The translations under genes were made by a program, and so were the position numbers. A DNA stretch of 64,000 nucleotides, taken from Bidens hawaiensis. Its lineage: Eukaryota > Streptophyta > Magnoliopsida > Asterales > Asteraceae. The notes below the pieces were generated by a model. The model was not told where the DNA came from. It saw nothing but the letters and a program-made list of their open reading frames with translations, and searched no databases. The DNA is taken from NCBI GenBank assembly GCA_021521415.1, contig JAIQDT010007613.1:62001-126000 (forward strand), written 5' to 3'. Positions 22,701 through 35,654 of this stretch are shown here, piece by piece. How positions within the stretch are numbered: position 1 is the first letter of the stretch; each line of letters starts with the position of its first letter.

Positions 22701-24825
22701 TGTCACACCCCAACTAGGTTAATGCGGAAGCGTAATTCGGGAATGCAACAGCTAACCCTGGTATCAACTAAATTGTTTACAAAGAAATTCAACAAACTAA
22801 TTTACATCGTATTACATTGGTTGGTACTAAGTTTAAAAACTAGGTGAAAACACATAACCAGTTCTCGTGGATGCTTATTCTTTATTATATATACGTGTAT
22901 CTGTCTACATCTATTCAACTTCACTCTTAACACCGAGCACATAAACAAATCATTCCAACTTTTGCTCACCTGAAAAGCATGTTAAAACGGGTCAACTACG
23001 TCTAGTTGGTGAGTTTCAAGTTTCACAAGTACGAACGAAAAGCAATATACGTAATCAGAGTAATCATGTTTTGTAAATATGCGATGTAATTATGTTAAGC
23101 CACGAGTGAATCCTCGACTAGTTTCCATTACGTGGCCTCTACTGCCCGCGCACTTCCTATGCCCACATTGGCTCTATTTGCCTCCAGTATGTATTATGTC
23201 TAACACCACATAGCATGTTACAAAAGGTTCGCATGGCCATGTGCAATTGTAAAAACAAGTTTCGGCATACCGCTCTGTCCCTGTCAATTGGATTTGTCAA
23301 ACCAATAGTAATATTCACATGCCTTCGGCTCGTAGTTAATCACTCTTGTGGGAGGCCTTTAAAGTGTTAGCCCTTAGATAATTCACATCATAAAAAGTTT
23401 TCATGTACATAAGTATATATAAACATGATTTCCACCCCAAAAGTTCGTAAAACAGTTTTGAAAGTGGGGTGATGAAACTCACCTTAGCGTAGTATTGATC
23501 GGTTACACGTGTAGTATGTATAATGCCTCGATTATAGCTCGCATCCTATAATCTGTATAATACGGTTAACACTAGTATAGTCTTTAAACTAAATCGGGTT
23601 GTTTATCTAGGCTGGGTATAGCTGTTACACTCAGAACATGTTAGTAGTCTTAGATTGTGATGTTGTACGTTATGAAATGTTTAAAACCAGATTTGGCTCA
23701 GTTTCACCGTTTTTCCGTGCCTGGACAATTTGATCGTTTACGTGTTTCGAAATAGATATGATCACACAAACATAAGTAAACATACTGTTTGATAAAATAA
23801 TTTGATTTATAAAAGAAATATAGGGTTTCATTATCTGGATTGATCGTAAGGTTCGTTTCGTTTTCATACGGGTGTGATTATAAAAAACGCGTACAATCCA
23901 CCCGAATTGTCCGGAAATCTCGTAAAAATTTTGTTTTTTCGAATTCCCGAAACTATGATTTTTGAACACTTTTGACATTTTGACAGTCTGTTCGTTAAAC
24001 ACAAAACTGCATGTTTCGTTAAAACGTATATAATTTAAATCTTTAATTAATCATAACTATTTATGTAATTATATATAAATTATGAGAATTTTTGTAAAAA
24101 TTAATTAAAATCTATAGAATTTATAAAAATATTTTCAGAATTTATATACTTATCTGTTTATTTATAAAAATTCATTTTATGTGTTATAATTAAGCGATAA
24201 ATAACCCGTTTATACCTAATGATTGCTGAAAAATCCTATAATTTTTTAGAGTGGTCAAAATAGCATATCATAACCCCTGTAAAATTTACATAACCTAATT
24301 CTTTGACCAAAATACACTTTTGTGCATTTTTCGGCTGTTAAAACCCGATAAAAACGCAATTGCACAAAATTTACTTAATCATCTCCAAATGATCCCACAC
24401 TTTACCAGAGATCTTACCACTCAATTTTCATAATTTTTCAATAAGTTTATCTAGTTTTCATAAATAAAAGCTAACAAACAGTAATAAATTCGGCAAATAT
24501 TCTATGTTTATCAAAAACTCACCAAATTTCAACAGGGACTCACTTATATTATCCCTAATGTCACTAAAAATTTTCACAAACTAAAATAAAGAACGTCACA
24601 ATCAAAGCAAAAACAGCCTTAAACGTGTAAACCGGAAATACCTTGTCGGTTTTCGAGTGTTTTTGGTTGTTTTATCGACTCTCCGGGTCTTTGGTCACAA
24701 ACTTAGTGTATCTACATATCATATAACACAATACCAAGCATAAATCATCCATAGTCCAGCCTTGTTAATTGGGGTTTCGGTTTGGGTTTCAAATCGAACT
24801 TTTAAACTGTAAAAACGTTATATTA
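22701..24825 (-). repeat. Gypsy-1 5' LTR, first segment (before the CACTA insertion)
   Basis: Starts TGTCACACCCC and is colinear with the gypsy-2 LTR from 50970. It ends at the duplicated TTA (24823-24825) where the CACTA element starts. AT-rich, with no gene. An ORF at 23670-24002 has a counterpart in the gypsy-2 LTR at 51986-52177, which reflects LTR homology rather than a gene. Confidence 0.9.
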
Positions 24826-24840
24826 CACTACAAAAAAAAG

Positions 24841-25290
24841 TGACCATTCGAGACTAAAATATTAGAGACTGATATATCAGTCTTAAATACATAGTATTGG
24901 GGATTGATAAATCAGTCCCCGATATCATCGAGGACTGGTTTCTACGTTCTTGATGTTAGCAACTGGTAATCAGTCGCTAATATTCGGACTCCTTATTTGA
25001 GACTGAATTTCAATTACAAATACGTAGGATCAATGTAAATTTATTGAGGGAAACTTATTAGTGACTAAAATTCAGTTTCAAATAAGTAATAAAAAATGTG
25101 GCAAATGTAAAGCGACTAATTTTCAGTCTCTATTTCGGAAAAATATATTAGAGATTGAAAATCAGTTGTTAATATTCCTAAATCAGATCAATATATAGAC
25201 CGATATTCTGTCATGAATGGCCTTTCTGTATGAAAGGATATATCAACGACTAAATTTTAGTCTTAGTATTTGAAGATTCTTGTGAAAATA
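24841..25290. repeat. CACTA left subterminal repeats
   Basis: A run of roughly ten imperfect palindromic words built on GACTGA...TCAGTC, for example GAGACTGATATATCAGTCT near 24867 and GGGATTGATAAATCAGTCCC near 24899. In En/Spm elements such repeats are transposase-binding sites. Here that role is inferred from position. Confidence 0.8.
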
Positions 25291-26915
25291 TTCGAGTCTA
25301 AAAAATTGTTTCAAAATTCATATAAAGAACTTTTTTGAAACTATTATTTAATTTTTAAAAAGTTTTGACACAAAATAAACAAGGACAAATATTTGGTCTC
25401 AAATAATTGATTCATATGCTACCATTTCAAGGAACTATATTATAGATTGAAAACAAGATAAAAATTATATATAATGTAATACACCATATTATATATAAGA
25501 TAAAAATTATATGGTTTGGTGTCATTAAAAAACAATTTGTGTGGTCTGATGACTGATTGAATGTTACATAACATAGATATTTTGGTTTTGGTATTTATTT
25601 GTTTTTGCGCGGGATCGAGTATGATATTTTGGCTGATTTTATTTTCTTTTCTTTCTTTCTTTATTTTTTTATGTCTTTCTGATTATATCACGAGTTCTTT
25701 TTCATGTTTTGTTTTATTTATTTTCTTTTTGTTATATAAAATCATTTGGCGAAATTATTTTTTTTTCGTTCAATTTTAATACCGTAACTGATCTAAGCGA
25801 TACCGACCGAACTTGCGTTGACTCGTTGTTGAAATGCCTGTGTTTTTTTGTATTTCTTTCTAATGCAAATATGTTAATTCGCCCCCCCCCCCCCCTCCTT
25901 CCCTAACGCAGCATGTTTAGTTACCTAGTTAGAGACAGATTTTCATCACATTTGGTATTTTATATAATAAATAGTTAGGAACCGATACGTAGTCCAGAAG
26001 TGTCACACGTACAAAAGGTCGTATATTAGTGGGTCAAGGGCTAAATTTCAATCTCCAATTGTTTGACATAGATCTACTATTTAAAAAAAATATTGGATGC
26101 AGATTTTAGTTTTAAAATTGTTTTGTAACGGCCAATAGATCATATATGTCTTAATGGACCCATTAGGCAATGGTAATTCTTAGGTTATGTGTAGTGTATG
26201 CGTTATAAAATATGGCATGAGTGATAGACTTCTTAATTTTTAAGAGATACCAAACTTATTGCTTTTAGTACAAACTTATAATGTATAAGATTAAGACATT
26301 TTAGGGGCAATTTTATCTTTTAGCAAAAACAAAATTATGTTATGGTTAATTTTTATTATTAAAAAATAATTACAAGTTTAGTCCTTTAACTTTAATCACA
26401 TTTTATTAATTTATATAATAGTTATATATATATCCTTTATTTTAAACCAACTTCCCCGACGATGTTTAAACGTTTATAACTTTTTCATACACTAATATTT
26501 TTTTTAAACATTATATTATAAAAATGAGTATTTTATTCTCTTCAATTTGAGTATGGTATTGTTATACTTTTTTCATTTTAAAAACTTAACGTGATACGTG
26601 ATTACCATTAAAGATTGGCAAACGAATCAGGCGGGTTCGGCCGTTCGGGTCATGGGTCTAAAAGGCTAAGGTTGGAATGGATCGATACAAAATGGTTAAA
26701 TTGGTTTGGGTCGGGGGCGGGTTTGGGTTGAAAGGGATCAAGACATAACGAATTTCAGGTTAAAACGGTGTCAAGCGAAAATGAGTTGTGGGTCAAAATG
26801 AGTTCAATGTAGCGTCACGTGTACACCGACACCTGATTGCGCACGTACAGTCGTTGTGTGACATGCTTACTAACACCGGTTACGACTCTAGTGTCGCAAT
26901 ACGAGCATACTATAT
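25291..26915. other. CACTA internal left part; no gene seen
   Basis: AT-rich with a poly-C run at about 25882-25896 and a GC-richer stretch from 26600. The open frames at 25561-25906 are low-complexity Phe/Leu/Ser and look like chance. The segment 26600-26915 has repeated GGGTTCGG/GGGTCA words, possibly from a further small decayed element. Confidence 0.5.
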
Positions 26916-29900
26916 TGTCACACCCGGTCCATAGGCGAAAACAACCGGTGTGCGACTCATGAAAGGTTTTTCGAGAGCGCGGTTAAGCAACAACTATATG
27001 ATAAAATACATGAGGATTTCATTCATAATATAAGTTTTACAAAAATATCCATAAAAAAAAGTTTACATATAACATATTGAGATTTCACAGTTATGTCCTG
27101 CCGAAGGGAGATATAACCGTGAAAACTCCAAAATATAAAATCCTCATACATGAAATTTCCATAGTTAAACATAAAACCGTAGTGAGACACCGTGACCTCT
27201 CCACGTAGCTAAATACCTGAAAGACACGTAAAATAATTTAATCAGTATAAACTGAGTGAGTTCACAAGTTTTGTGACTCGATAAAATGTTTTATAATATA
27301 ATTCTTATAACGTCATGAATGCAGTATCCATGACTTGCAGTGTAACGTGAATACATGAGTTCGTAACCATTCCTTGACTATATATATACACCATAAAGCC
27401 CCACATAACATCCCACGAGTCCACGAGGGAATAAATAAATCGGAAAACTAAGCACCCGTCTTATAAAGTGGCGCGACCACTTACGAGTGGGTTGGTCAGA
27501 CCAGTAGTACTACCCGTAGAGTTCCTCGGCTATAGTTGCCTATAGTTTATGGTTACAATATATACCGGGGACTTTATGTACCATGAGCGCGCCAAATATC
27601 TCATGTACACGCACATTGTAAATCAAGATATACACCATGATAAAACATATTTAAACACGTGTCCCTCGCCCCGAAAACAGTTTAAAACATAGTGAAAATA
27701 GTGAAAATAGGGGCTGTGAGACTCACCTTAAATGAGGAATAATGTTCCGTTATACTCGGCGAGTTTCCTGTATTATATCGTATACGTATGCACTTCAGTA
27801 CATAATATATAACTATTAATACTTAGCCCGATACATACTTATGAGGTGACGGTATATATGTATACTTTTTATACACTAGCGATACGGACGTTAGACAACG
27901 TCTTATACTTGTTATGTATATCCGTTATATCCTCTTTATATATATATCCTCCGAGCATTAGGGAATGCTCGATACAAATTATTCGTCGGTAATCATGACG
28001 TTCGTGACATGCTTTAGCCTAATAGGTTTTGGAGCTCTCATCGTTAGTCCCCAGGTAGGTAACGGGCCCATCTATGATATATTCAGTTACCAGCCTAGAC
28101 AGGACGTCCCGACTACCGGCACCTCCACCCTTCCAGTTACTCGCAATGTCCATCACAAGAACCCGTATTTTATATTTATACGTATGGCACATATATAGGA
28201 ATATATGTGTATTAATTGTATATATCATTTCTTCATGTATATGATAAGTATTATTAGTATTTTCGTCTTCGTAACATATAGTTATCTTTTACTTTTATAA
28301 CTCTTATACACATCCTTTGTTTTTATAACATTATACATGGGTATTTTCATTTGCTTATATAGGAATATATGTGTATTAATTGTATATATCATTCTTCATG
28401 TATATGATAAGTATTATTAGTATTTTCGTCTTCGTAACATATAGTTATCACATCCTTTGTTTTTATAACATTATACATGGGTATTTATATTTTCATTTGC
28501 GTATATAGGAATATACGTGTACCTTGTATTTTACCCGTACAATCATCGTTATTTTTATTTCCAAGACTTGATGCAAGGATTGCACCTTATGTTTAATGTG
28601 CACTTTTATTTATACTTTTATCTTTATTACTAGTACTCATATTTTATCATTATTATTATTATTACTATTATTATTACTATTATTATTTTTACTTTTATGA
28701 CAAACCCGATACGGTTTTTAATACGTTAGTTATACCCTTTTTAAAGTTTAACATAACCAAAATTCCATCTTTACATTTATATCATCTTGTTTATTTATAA
28801 GTGGGTTTTACTACTCAAGATCATTTTTACCTTAACTAGGTGTTCTATTAACCTTAACCTTCCTTAAACACCCTTTAAATCCTTTATATCTTTTACTTAA
28901 CATGATTTATCCTTAATTATATGTCATTTCAACACACTTCAAGTTTATGTTTATGTCTAATCACCTCATTATGTGTATGTATCTTAGGCTTAGTCCATGT
29001 TTTTCTACTAAACATTATATGGCATTAGTACCTTGGGAATGTCGGTTTTTGAGATATTTAAGACGAGATCCAAGTTCCTTGATGTTAACCACGATGTTAA
29101 GAGTCTACAATATGTTCAAATAACATGAAATAGGTGGATTAGGGTCAAGTAAAATGATGAGACCGTGGCTGGACAGAATCTGTGTTTTTCCAGCCACCAT
29201 AAACTGTTACAACTCGAGTTTTCGGCTTACCTAATGCTGAAATGAAGCCTGAAATGGATGTTCAAAAGGTGGTTCGTGATCCTTGCGAGTTTCCTTGGAT
29301 TCCTAAACAAGAATCACCCAAAAATACCAAGTGGTTTGTGAGATATGAACACAAGAAGAGAGGGGGGTACTGCTGGAAAATGCAGTTTCCAGTAGTGACC
29401 TTTGAAGGTTCAAGGCTTCTTACCGAGTTTTCCGGGCAGAGATCCGTTCAAGGCTTTCTAACACGGTTTAAGGATTTCTTCTAGCTTTCCAACGATATAT
29501 ATAGGGTTCAAGATGTTAATAGTAGAATTATAGAGAAAACGGGTTGCAAAGAGGCGGCTGTTTGGTGGCCTGCTGCTGTTCTTCGGCCGAGAGAGGAACA
29601 AGGGAGATTTGGATTGTGTTCTTGAGTGTTTGTGGTGAATTTCAGCTGATCTAAGTGTGTTTATATAGGGAAAGTCTTGAGGGAACATGATCCCTAGGTT
29701 TAAGGGATTGTAATCTTGGTCAAAGATCATGCAACAAGTTACTAGGAAGATCAAGTTATGGTTTTTATTATTGTTTAATGTGGGCTGGATTTTTGCTATA
29801 TTTTGGAGGCTAGGGAGATCTTGTAAGTACTAGGGATGTCATGATGATGTTCCTCATGATGATGATGATGATGATATGGATGATGATGTTAATTGGTGTA

Positions 29901-30736
29901 TGGATGAGAATACATGGATGTATACATGAGTGTGTAGGTTGGATGATGAACCGAAGGGGGGCTGGTTGGGGTTCGGCTTTGGGGGCTGGAACGACAAGGG
30001 TAGTTTGGTCATTTAATAAGTATATTGATTGTCCAAATGTAGTGCTAAGTTCAATCTTGGTTCGGGTCTTAAGTGGATAGTCGTTAGGACGAGTTGATCA
30101 TCGAGTAAACAAGTTATGGAATTTATATTAGACTTGGGTATTATGAGCTTCACTTAATTTATTTGGTCACCTATAAGGTATTATAGATGGTATGGAACCC
30201 GGTATTTATTTCGGTTCCCGGTATGATGTATATTTAAATTTAGCCCGGAGTTATATTCGGTTAAATAGTGCTCCATATTGTAATCCTTCATGGATTGTTT
30301 AAATTATTAACTTCATATTATTTTGACTAGTATACCTTTAATTCCTTCATAGTTTCATATCTTGATCGTCTCACTGTATAATGTATCATTGATTTGGCCG
30401 GTTCGGCGACTATATTCCATTATTTAAACGTTTATGGCGTTTTGGTCCTAATTAGGGAATTAGGACATTACTGGGCATGGTCTTACCATTACCCCTTATA
30501 TTGGATCATAGATATATATTTAGCTTGATATATTTGTCACCTCTAAACTATTACTGGGCTATCTTCATCATATAGCCGTTCTCATCGGCACTTTATACAA
30601 TCCTGTAGGCATAACGACTGTTTTCGTCCACATTTCAAGTATACTATGGTTTATACCTCATATAAATTATATAAATGACACGTAATTTTGATCAATTATA
30701 AAGATTAAAGAATATGGAAAATTACCGGGTGTCACA
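26916..30736 (-). repeat. Gypsy-3 3' LTR (3821 bp)
   Basis: Nearly identical to 36619-40428. It contains an internal tandem array of about 164-bp and 146-bp units beginning TATAGGAATATA at 28194, 28358 and 28504 (partial), trinucleotide ATT runs around 28640-28690, and a GAT-rich stretch at 29840-29890. Short ORFs (for example 27965-28198 and 29242-29484) occur in both LTRs and have no recognised domain. Confidence 0.96.
29660..29667 (-). promoter_or_regulatory. Gypsy-3 LTR TATA box (3' LTR copy)
   Basis: The minus strand reads TATATAAA within CCCTATATAAACACAC. A well-formed plant TATA box, in the position expected of the LTR U3/R boundary. Confidence 0.65.
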
Positions 30737-30752
30737 TTCTCCCCCTGTTGGA
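30737..30752 (-). promoter_or_regulatory. Gypsy-3 polypurine tract
   Basis: The minus strand reads CCAACAGGGGGAGAA directly before the 3' LTR. This is the expected second-strand primer. Confidence 0.8.
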
Positions 30753-30776
30753 AGAATTTCGTCCGGAAATTTGTTG

Positions 30777-32636
30777 TTAGTTATCCGTTATAGTTGGGTC
30801 CGGGAAAAGGTGTGGGTACTTCTTTCGAATTTGATCTTCTCTTTCCTTGGTAAACTCGGGTCCTCTTTTAGATTTCCACTGTACCTTCACTAACTTAATC
30901 CGACTTCTTCGTAGTTTTTGTTCTTTCCAGTCGGTAACGGCTATCGGTTCTTCAACAAAATGTAATTGTTCGTCAATATGTACTTCGTCTAGGGGTACGA
31001 CTAAAGATTCATCGGAAAGACACTTTTTAAGGTTCGACACATGGAATGTGTCATGTACCCCGTTAAGTTCTTCAGGTAGCTTCAACTTATAGGCCACGGG
31101 ACCTATCCTTTCCAGGATCTCAAATGGTCCGGTATATCTTGGGCTGAGCTTGCCCCGCTTTCCAAACCTCGGAACTCCTTTCCATGGCGAGACCTTTAAA
31201 AGAACTTTATCTCCCACTTGGAATTCCAAAGGCTTGCGTCTCACATCCGCATAACTTTTCTGTCGATCGCAGGCCGTTTTTAGTCGTTCTTTTATTTGAA
31301 ATATCTTGTCAGTAGTTTCTTGAATTAGTTCGGGACCCGTCATTTGTCTATCGCCTATTTCCGCCCAGCACAAGGGCGACCTACACTTACGACCATACAA
31401 AGCTTCGAACGGTGCAGCCTTTATGCTCGTGTGGTAGCTATTATTATATGAAAATTCCACCAAAGGAAGGTGAACATCCCAGCTACCACCAAAATCAATT
31501 GCACACGCTCTTAGCATATCTTCCAATGTTTGTATAGTTCGCTCGCTTTGGCCGTCAGTCTGGGGATGGTAGGCGGTACTCATATCTAATCGCGTGCCCA
31601 AAGCTTTTTGTAACGACTTCCAAAAATGAGACGTAAATCGACTGTCGCGGTCGGAAATAATCGAGACTGGGACTCCATGTCTTGACACGATCTCTTTTAT
31701 ATATAGTCTAGCTAACCGCTCCATCTTATCCGTTTCTTTGATAGCTAAGAAATGCGCGGATTTGGTTAGCCGGTCTACTATCACCCATATGGTGTCATAA
31801 CCACCTGGAGTCCTAGGTAACTTCGTAATGAAATCCATCGAGATTTGTTCCCATTTCCACATGGGAATCTCGGGCTGTTGTAATAATCCGGATGGTTTTT
31901 GATATTCCGCCTTGACTTTTGCGCAAGTTAAACATTTTCCCACATAATTTGCTATATCACCCTTAAGATTAGGCCACCAGTAGTATCCCTTTACATCTTT
32001 ATACATTTTATCTGCACCGGGGTGCACGGAATACTTCGTCTTGTGGGCTTCATCAAGTATTCTTTCACGTAATCCTCCCTTGAGAGGAACCCATATTCGG
32101 TTGACAAAGTACAGGGTACCGTCTTCTTTGGATTCTAAGTTGTCAACCATACCACGGAGACCCTCGTCTTTGATATTATCAGGCTTCAAAGCTTCTCGTT
32201 GGGCTTCGTGGATAAGGGTGGTGAGGTTCGTACTTATAGTTAGCCCTAAGACTTTAACACGTGATGTCTTCACCCTTTCTTTCCTGCTTAAAGCGTCTGC
32301 TACAACGTTCGCCTTTCCAGGGTGGTACTTGATTACACAATCATAATCATTCAATAATTCAACCCACCGTCGTTGCCTCATGTTTAATTCTTTTTGATCA
32401 AATATATGTTGTAGGCTTTTATGATCGGTGTAGATTGTGCAATGGGTGCCGTATAAGTAATGACGCCATATCTTAAGTGCAAACACCACTGCGCCCAATT
32501 CCAAATCGTGAGTGGTGTAATTTTTCTCGTGCACTTTGAGTTGTCGTGACGCATACGCGATGACTTGATTTCTTTGCATAAGGACACAACCAAGTCCTTG
32601 ATGCGAAGCATCGCAATAAACTACGAAGTCATCCAT
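30777..32636 (-). CDS. Gypsy-3 pol C-terminal block: RNase H, integrase, chromodomain-like tail (619 codons open)
   Basis: One open block in the same frame as the upstream reverse transcriptase but separated from it by a TAA. RNase [11 protein letters not shown] (Asp9), YTDHKS (Asp71) and NVVADALSR (Asp114). Integrase zinc site: His188, His195, Cys225, Cys228. Catalytic triad: Asp258 (ISMDFI), Asp319 (ISDRDSRF) and Glu355 (GQSERTIQ), giving the D-X35-E spacing. The C-terminus (about 540-610) has [19 protein letters not shown] and [14 protein letters not shown], a chromodomain-like module as in Tekay-type chromoviruses. All key residues are present, so this block looks functional apart from its loss of connection to the reverse transcriptase. 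The initiating Met here is internal, not a true start. Confidence 0.93.
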   Translation of the reverse strand: MDDFVVYCDASHQGLGCVLMQRNQVIAYASRQLKVHEKNYTTHDLELGAVVFALKIWRHYLYGTHCTIYTDHKSLQHIFDQKELNMRQRRWVELLNDYDCVIKYHPGKANVVADALSRKERVKTSRVKVLGLTISTNLTTLIHEAQREALKPDNIKDEGLRGMVDNLESKEDGTLYFVNRIWVPLKGGLRERILDEAHKTKYSVHPGADKMYKDVKGYYWWPNLKGDIANYVGKCLTCAKVKAEYQKPSGLLQQPEIPMWKWEQISMDFITKLPRTPGGYDTIWVIVDRLTKSAHFLAIKETDKMERLARLYIKEIVSRHGVPVSIISDRDSRFTSHFWKSLQKALGTRLDMSTAYHPQTDGQSERTIQTLEDMLRACAIDFGGSWDVHLPLVEFSYNNSYHTSIKAAPFEALYGRKCRSPLCWAEIGDRQMTGPELIQETTDKIFQIKERLKTACDRQKSYADVRRKPLEFQVGDKVLLKVSPWKGVPRFGKRGKLSPRYTGPFEILERIGPVAYKLKLPEELNGVHDTFHVSNLKKCLSDESLVVPLDEVHIDEQLHFVEEPIAVTDWKEQKLRRSRIKLVKVQWKSKRGPEFTKEREDQIRKKYPHLFPDPTITDN

Positions 32637-32639
32637 CCC

Positions 32640-33644
32640 TTATGGTAAGGCTAGAATAGGTGCACTGCAAAGTTTCTGTTTTAGCAACTGGAACGCCTTT
32701 TCTTGTGTATCTCCCCAATTAAACGACTTATCTTTCTGTGTGAGCGCAGTAAGGGGTTGTGCTATCTTCGAGAAATTTTCAATAAACTGTCGATAGTAGC
32801 CTGCCAGACCTAAAAATTGTCGTATTTCCGTCGGCGTCTTCGGCACTTCCCAGTTTTTAATGGCCTCTACTTTTGAAGGGTCAACATGAATTCCCTTCTC
32901 GTTGACGACATGGCCTAAAAAGTGTACTTCTCTTAGCCAAAAATCACACTTTGAAAACTTTGCATACAACTTCTCCTTTCTCAACAATTCTAAAATCAAT
33001 CGAAGGTGTTGCTCGTGCTCTTCTTCGGTTCGGGAATAAATTAATATGTCATCTATAAACACTATCACGAACTTGTCAAGGTAAGGTTTGCACACTCGAT
33101 TCATTAAGTCCATGAACACGGCAGGTGCGTTCGTTAGCCCAAAAGGCATGACTAGAAATTCATAATGACCATACCTCGTTCGGAACGCAGTCTTTGGTAC
33201 ATCGTCCTCGTGTATCTTCAGCTGATGGTACCCGGATCGTAGATCTATCTTGGAATAGAAACTAGATCCCTGTAATTGGTCAAACAAATCATCAATCCTC
33301 GGTAAAGGGTACCGATTTTTGATGGTCAGTTTGTTAAGTTCCCTGTAATCAATACACATACGGAACGAACCATCTTTCTTCTTGACAAATAGTACCGGGG
33401 CTCCCCAAGGTGAGTAGCTCGGGCGTATGAAACCCTTGTCTAGTAGCTCCTGTAATTGATTCGATAGTTCTCGCATTTCCGAGGGAGCTAATCGATAAGG
33501 TGCTCGCGCTACTGGTGCAGCTCCTGGTACTAGATCGATTCGAAACTCCACTTGTCTTTGAGGTGGTAACCCTGGTAGATCTTCTGGAAAGACATCGGGG
33601 AAATCTCTTACTATAGGTATACTTTCTATCTTCCTTTCTTTCAT
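32640..33644 (-). CDS. Gypsy-3 reverse transcriptase block (334 codons open)
   Basis: Contains the protease-RT linker [14 protein letters not shown], then RT motifs [54 protein letters not shown] (Asp134), [12 protein letters not shown] and [12 protein letters not shown] (Asp198, Asp199), followed by the connection domain to [12 protein letters not shown]. It ends at an in-frame TAA (32640-32642), just before the RNase H. At the upstream edge (about 33625-33650) a one-base frame change separates it from the protease. The displayed Met is not the natural start; the domain would be translated as part of Gag-Pol. Confidence 0.93.
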   Translation of the reverse strand: MKERKIESIPIVRDFPDVFPEDLPGLPPQRQVEFRIDLVPGAAPVARAPYRLAPSEMRELSNQLQELLDKGFIRPSYSPWGAPVLFVKKKDGSFRMCIDYRELNKLTIKNRYPLPRIDDLFDQLQGSSFYSKIDLRSGYHQLKIHEDDVPKTAFRTRYGHYEFLVMPFGLTNAPAVFMDLMNRVCKPYLDKFVIVFIDDILIYSRTEEEHEQHLRLILELLRKEKLYAKFSKCDFWLREVHFLGHVVNEKGIHVDPSKVEAIKNWEVPKTPTEIRQFLGLAGYYRQFIENFSKIAQPLTALTQKDKSFNWGDTQEKAFQLLKQKLCSAPILALP

Positions 33645-33645
33645 C

Positions 33646-34431
33646 CTTCTTCTCCACCACGTGGGCTAAGAAAGCTTGACACTTCTTTCGCAAGCACTTT
33701 CGTGCTTTCATACACGAAATTAACTTCATCACAGTGCCACGTCTTTCTCCTTGAATAGTCAGCGTTTCACCACTTGCCAAGGGTATGCGGATTTGCTTGT
33801 CATAACAATTAACTTCAGCATGGTTCTTTGCTAACCAATCCATGCCTAAAACGACATCAAAACTTCCTAAATCTATCGGCAACAGATCTACGTTAAATTC
33901 ATGTTCTCCCATCACTAGTACGCAACTTTCCACTATATCGTCTGATCATAACTGTTTGCCATTAGCTAATTCTATAGTATAGGGCGTTGCTAATTTACTA
34001 GGTGCTAAACCAAGTAGGTCTTTAAATTCAGTGGATATAAAACTTAAATCCGCACCAGTATCAAATAACACAGACGCATAGTGGTTGTTAAGTAGGAACA
34101 TACCAGTGAAGACATTTGGGTCTTCCTTAGCTTCACCCGCCCCGATAACAAAAGCCCTAGCTTGAGCTGTATTCTTCATCTGCGGACAGTTCTTGATAAA
34201 ATGACCCGTATTTCCGCACCCATAACAAGCTCGTGGTGTCGTTTTCCCCGGTTCTTGCTTCACAACTACTGCACCATTCTTAATTCTACACTTAGCTTCC
34301 ACATGCCCTCTCTTGTGACAATGCTTACACACAATACTTGAGCAGTCACCAATGATAATACTTGCATTTGTCACACCACGGGTTTGACCCGCTATACGTC
34401 TTCCGTGGTTGATCCGTGGTCTGGGCGGCAT
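33646..34431 (-). pseudogene. Gypsy-3 zinc knuckle and aspartic protease (broken by one stop and frameshifts)
   Basis: Two CCHC knuckles: CKHCHKRGHVEAKC and CYGCGNTGHFIKNC. The protease follows with the active-site word LFDTGADLSFIS, and after a TGA at 33946-33948, ELIDLGSFDVVLGMDWL-like sequence in the same frame. A frameshift at about 34345 joins it out of phase with gag, and another near 33640 joins it out of phase with reverse transcriptase. The catalytic DTG is intact. With these lesions this copy cannot make a complete Gag-Pol. Confidence 0.88.
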
Positions 34432-35287
34432 ACACTTTCACAGTTTCTTGTTTCTTGACAGGGGGTTCTTTGGAACTTGACCCTTGATTGCGAGAGGCCC
34501 AGCTCCTCTTGTGATTGTTATGGCGGCTGTTGCCGCGTTGGGAGAATGGTTGGCTTGCTTCCTTCTGAGTTGGCTTTCCTAGGGTGCCAGCTCGTACTGC
34601 ATCTTCTGTCAGACTCAGACCTAGTTCAACAGCCTCGGCCATGGTCGCAGGCCTAGAGGCCGTGATTGGTCCCCTGATAACTGTTGCTAATCCCCAGATG
34701 TACCTTTCAACTCTTTTTTCTTCAGTGGTGGCCATATGAGGAACTATTCGGCATAGCTCGTGAAATCGCGTGTTATATGCTGTGATGTCGGCTCCCTTCA
34801 TGGTGAGCGTCCAGAACTTATTTTCCAACTTCTGCATCTCAATCCTTGGGCAATATTTCTTTTCCATCATCTCCTTTAACTCTTTCCAGGTCTTACCATA
34901 GGCCACGTCTCGGCCTAGGGTTTGTACTTGTAAATTCCACCACGATAGGGCTTCATCTTGAAACATACATGTCACGTACAACACTTTCTGTTTTTCTGTG
35001 CATCCACTGATTGCTATCACAGATTCTGTCTTCTCGATCCAACGGATAACTCCTATGGCTCCTTCCGTTCCCTTAAAGGACCACGGTTTGCATGTCATGA
35101 AAGTTTTGTAGGAACATCCTCGTTCCTCACCGCCAGTCTCTGGAGCTACATTTTCAGTGTTTGCGGAATTCCTTCGTTCTTGACTTGAGTCGCCCCTACT
35201 GGCTTCGTAGGCGGCTATCGCTTGCGCTATGACTTCTTGTAATTGCGCAGGTGTATTAGGTAAACTGTCATTCCTTCTCCTTGGCAT
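34346..35287 (-). CDS. Gypsy-3 gag (313 codons open, frameshifted before the zinc knuckle)
   Basis: The minus-strand ATG at 35287 opens MPRRRNDSLPNTPAQLQEVI. The retrotransposon Gag core follows with YKTFMTCKPWSFKGTEGAIGVIRWIEKTESV, MFQDEALSWWNLQVQTLG, LENKFWTLTMKGADITAYNTRFHELCRIVPHM and ERYIWGLATVIRG. The frame runs to KCKYYHW and stops at 34346; the expected continuation lies in another frame, so a one- or two-base indel is inferred there. Gag forms the virus-like particle in the cytoplasm. The start is supported by alignment in place with gags of gypsy-1 and gypsy-2. Confidence 0.9.
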   Translation of the reverse strand: MPRRRNDSLPNTPAQLQEVIAQAIAAYEASRGDSSQERRNSANTENVAPETGGEERGCSYKTFMTCKPWSFKGTEGAIGVIRWIEKTESVIAISGCTEKQKVLYVTCMFQDEALSWWNLQVQTLGRDVAYGKTWKELKEMMEKKYCPRIEMQKLENKFWTLTMKGADITAYNTRFHELCRIVPHMATTEEKRVERYIWGLATVIRGPITASRPATMAEAVELGLSLTEDAVRAGTLGKPTQKEASQPFSQRGNSRHNNHKRSWASRNQGSSSKEPPVKKQETVKVYAAQTTDQPRKTYSGSNPWCDKCKYYHW

Positions 35288-35654
35288 TTTCCTTCAAGTT
35301 GAGAATAAGAAGGATCGGTTAGTATTGGCATCACGCTTGTATGTAAGTTGTTGTAGGGTTCGATACTTATTACAATCACACCCATATATTTGCTTATAGT
35401 CATACTTATTAATCATATACTCGCATACATAGATTTTATTATTACATCTCATTATACCACATCGTATACTCATACTTATATATCATAATCATAACTTCAT
35501 TACATCAAAAGATTTGATTACATAAGTTTATGTTTAAGTCTACTACAAACTCCTACAACATACAAGCGTTTTGCCAAAAGATCGGATCGTAGTCCGTAAT
35601 ATATTACTTCCCATACATATGATTACTACCAGCTAATACTAGTCTATAGTCGCT
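35288..35654 (-). other. Gypsy-3 spacer between pre-gag ORF and gag
   Basis: AT-rich, about 370 bp, no ORF or obvious motif. It may hold a second leader or an internal start signal for gag; nothing direct is visible. Confidence 0.5.

Noticed and set aside
25561..25906. Phe/Leu-rich ORFs resembling membrane proteins
   Set aside because: They lie in T-rich DNA of the CACTA arm; hydrophobic translation follows from poly-T composition, and no family is recognisable.
26600..26915. Possible further nested element in GC-rich DNA left of gypsy-3
   Set aside because: Repeated GGGTTCGG/GGGTCA words hint at transposon arms, but I could not find matching ends or a target duplication.
27965..28198. 77-aa ORF repeated at 37668-37901
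   Set aside because: It is present twice only because it lies in both LTRs of gypsy-3; no domain, and it lies in the probable U5 region.
29242..29484. 80-aa ORF, with a 127-aa version at 38934-39317
   Set aside because: LTR sequence again; the length differs between LTRs because of single substitutions, which argues against a maintained gene.
29841..30080. Met/Asp-rich ORF (MMMFLMMMMMM)
   Set aside because: Product of an ATG/GAT simple repeat in the gypsy-3 LTR.
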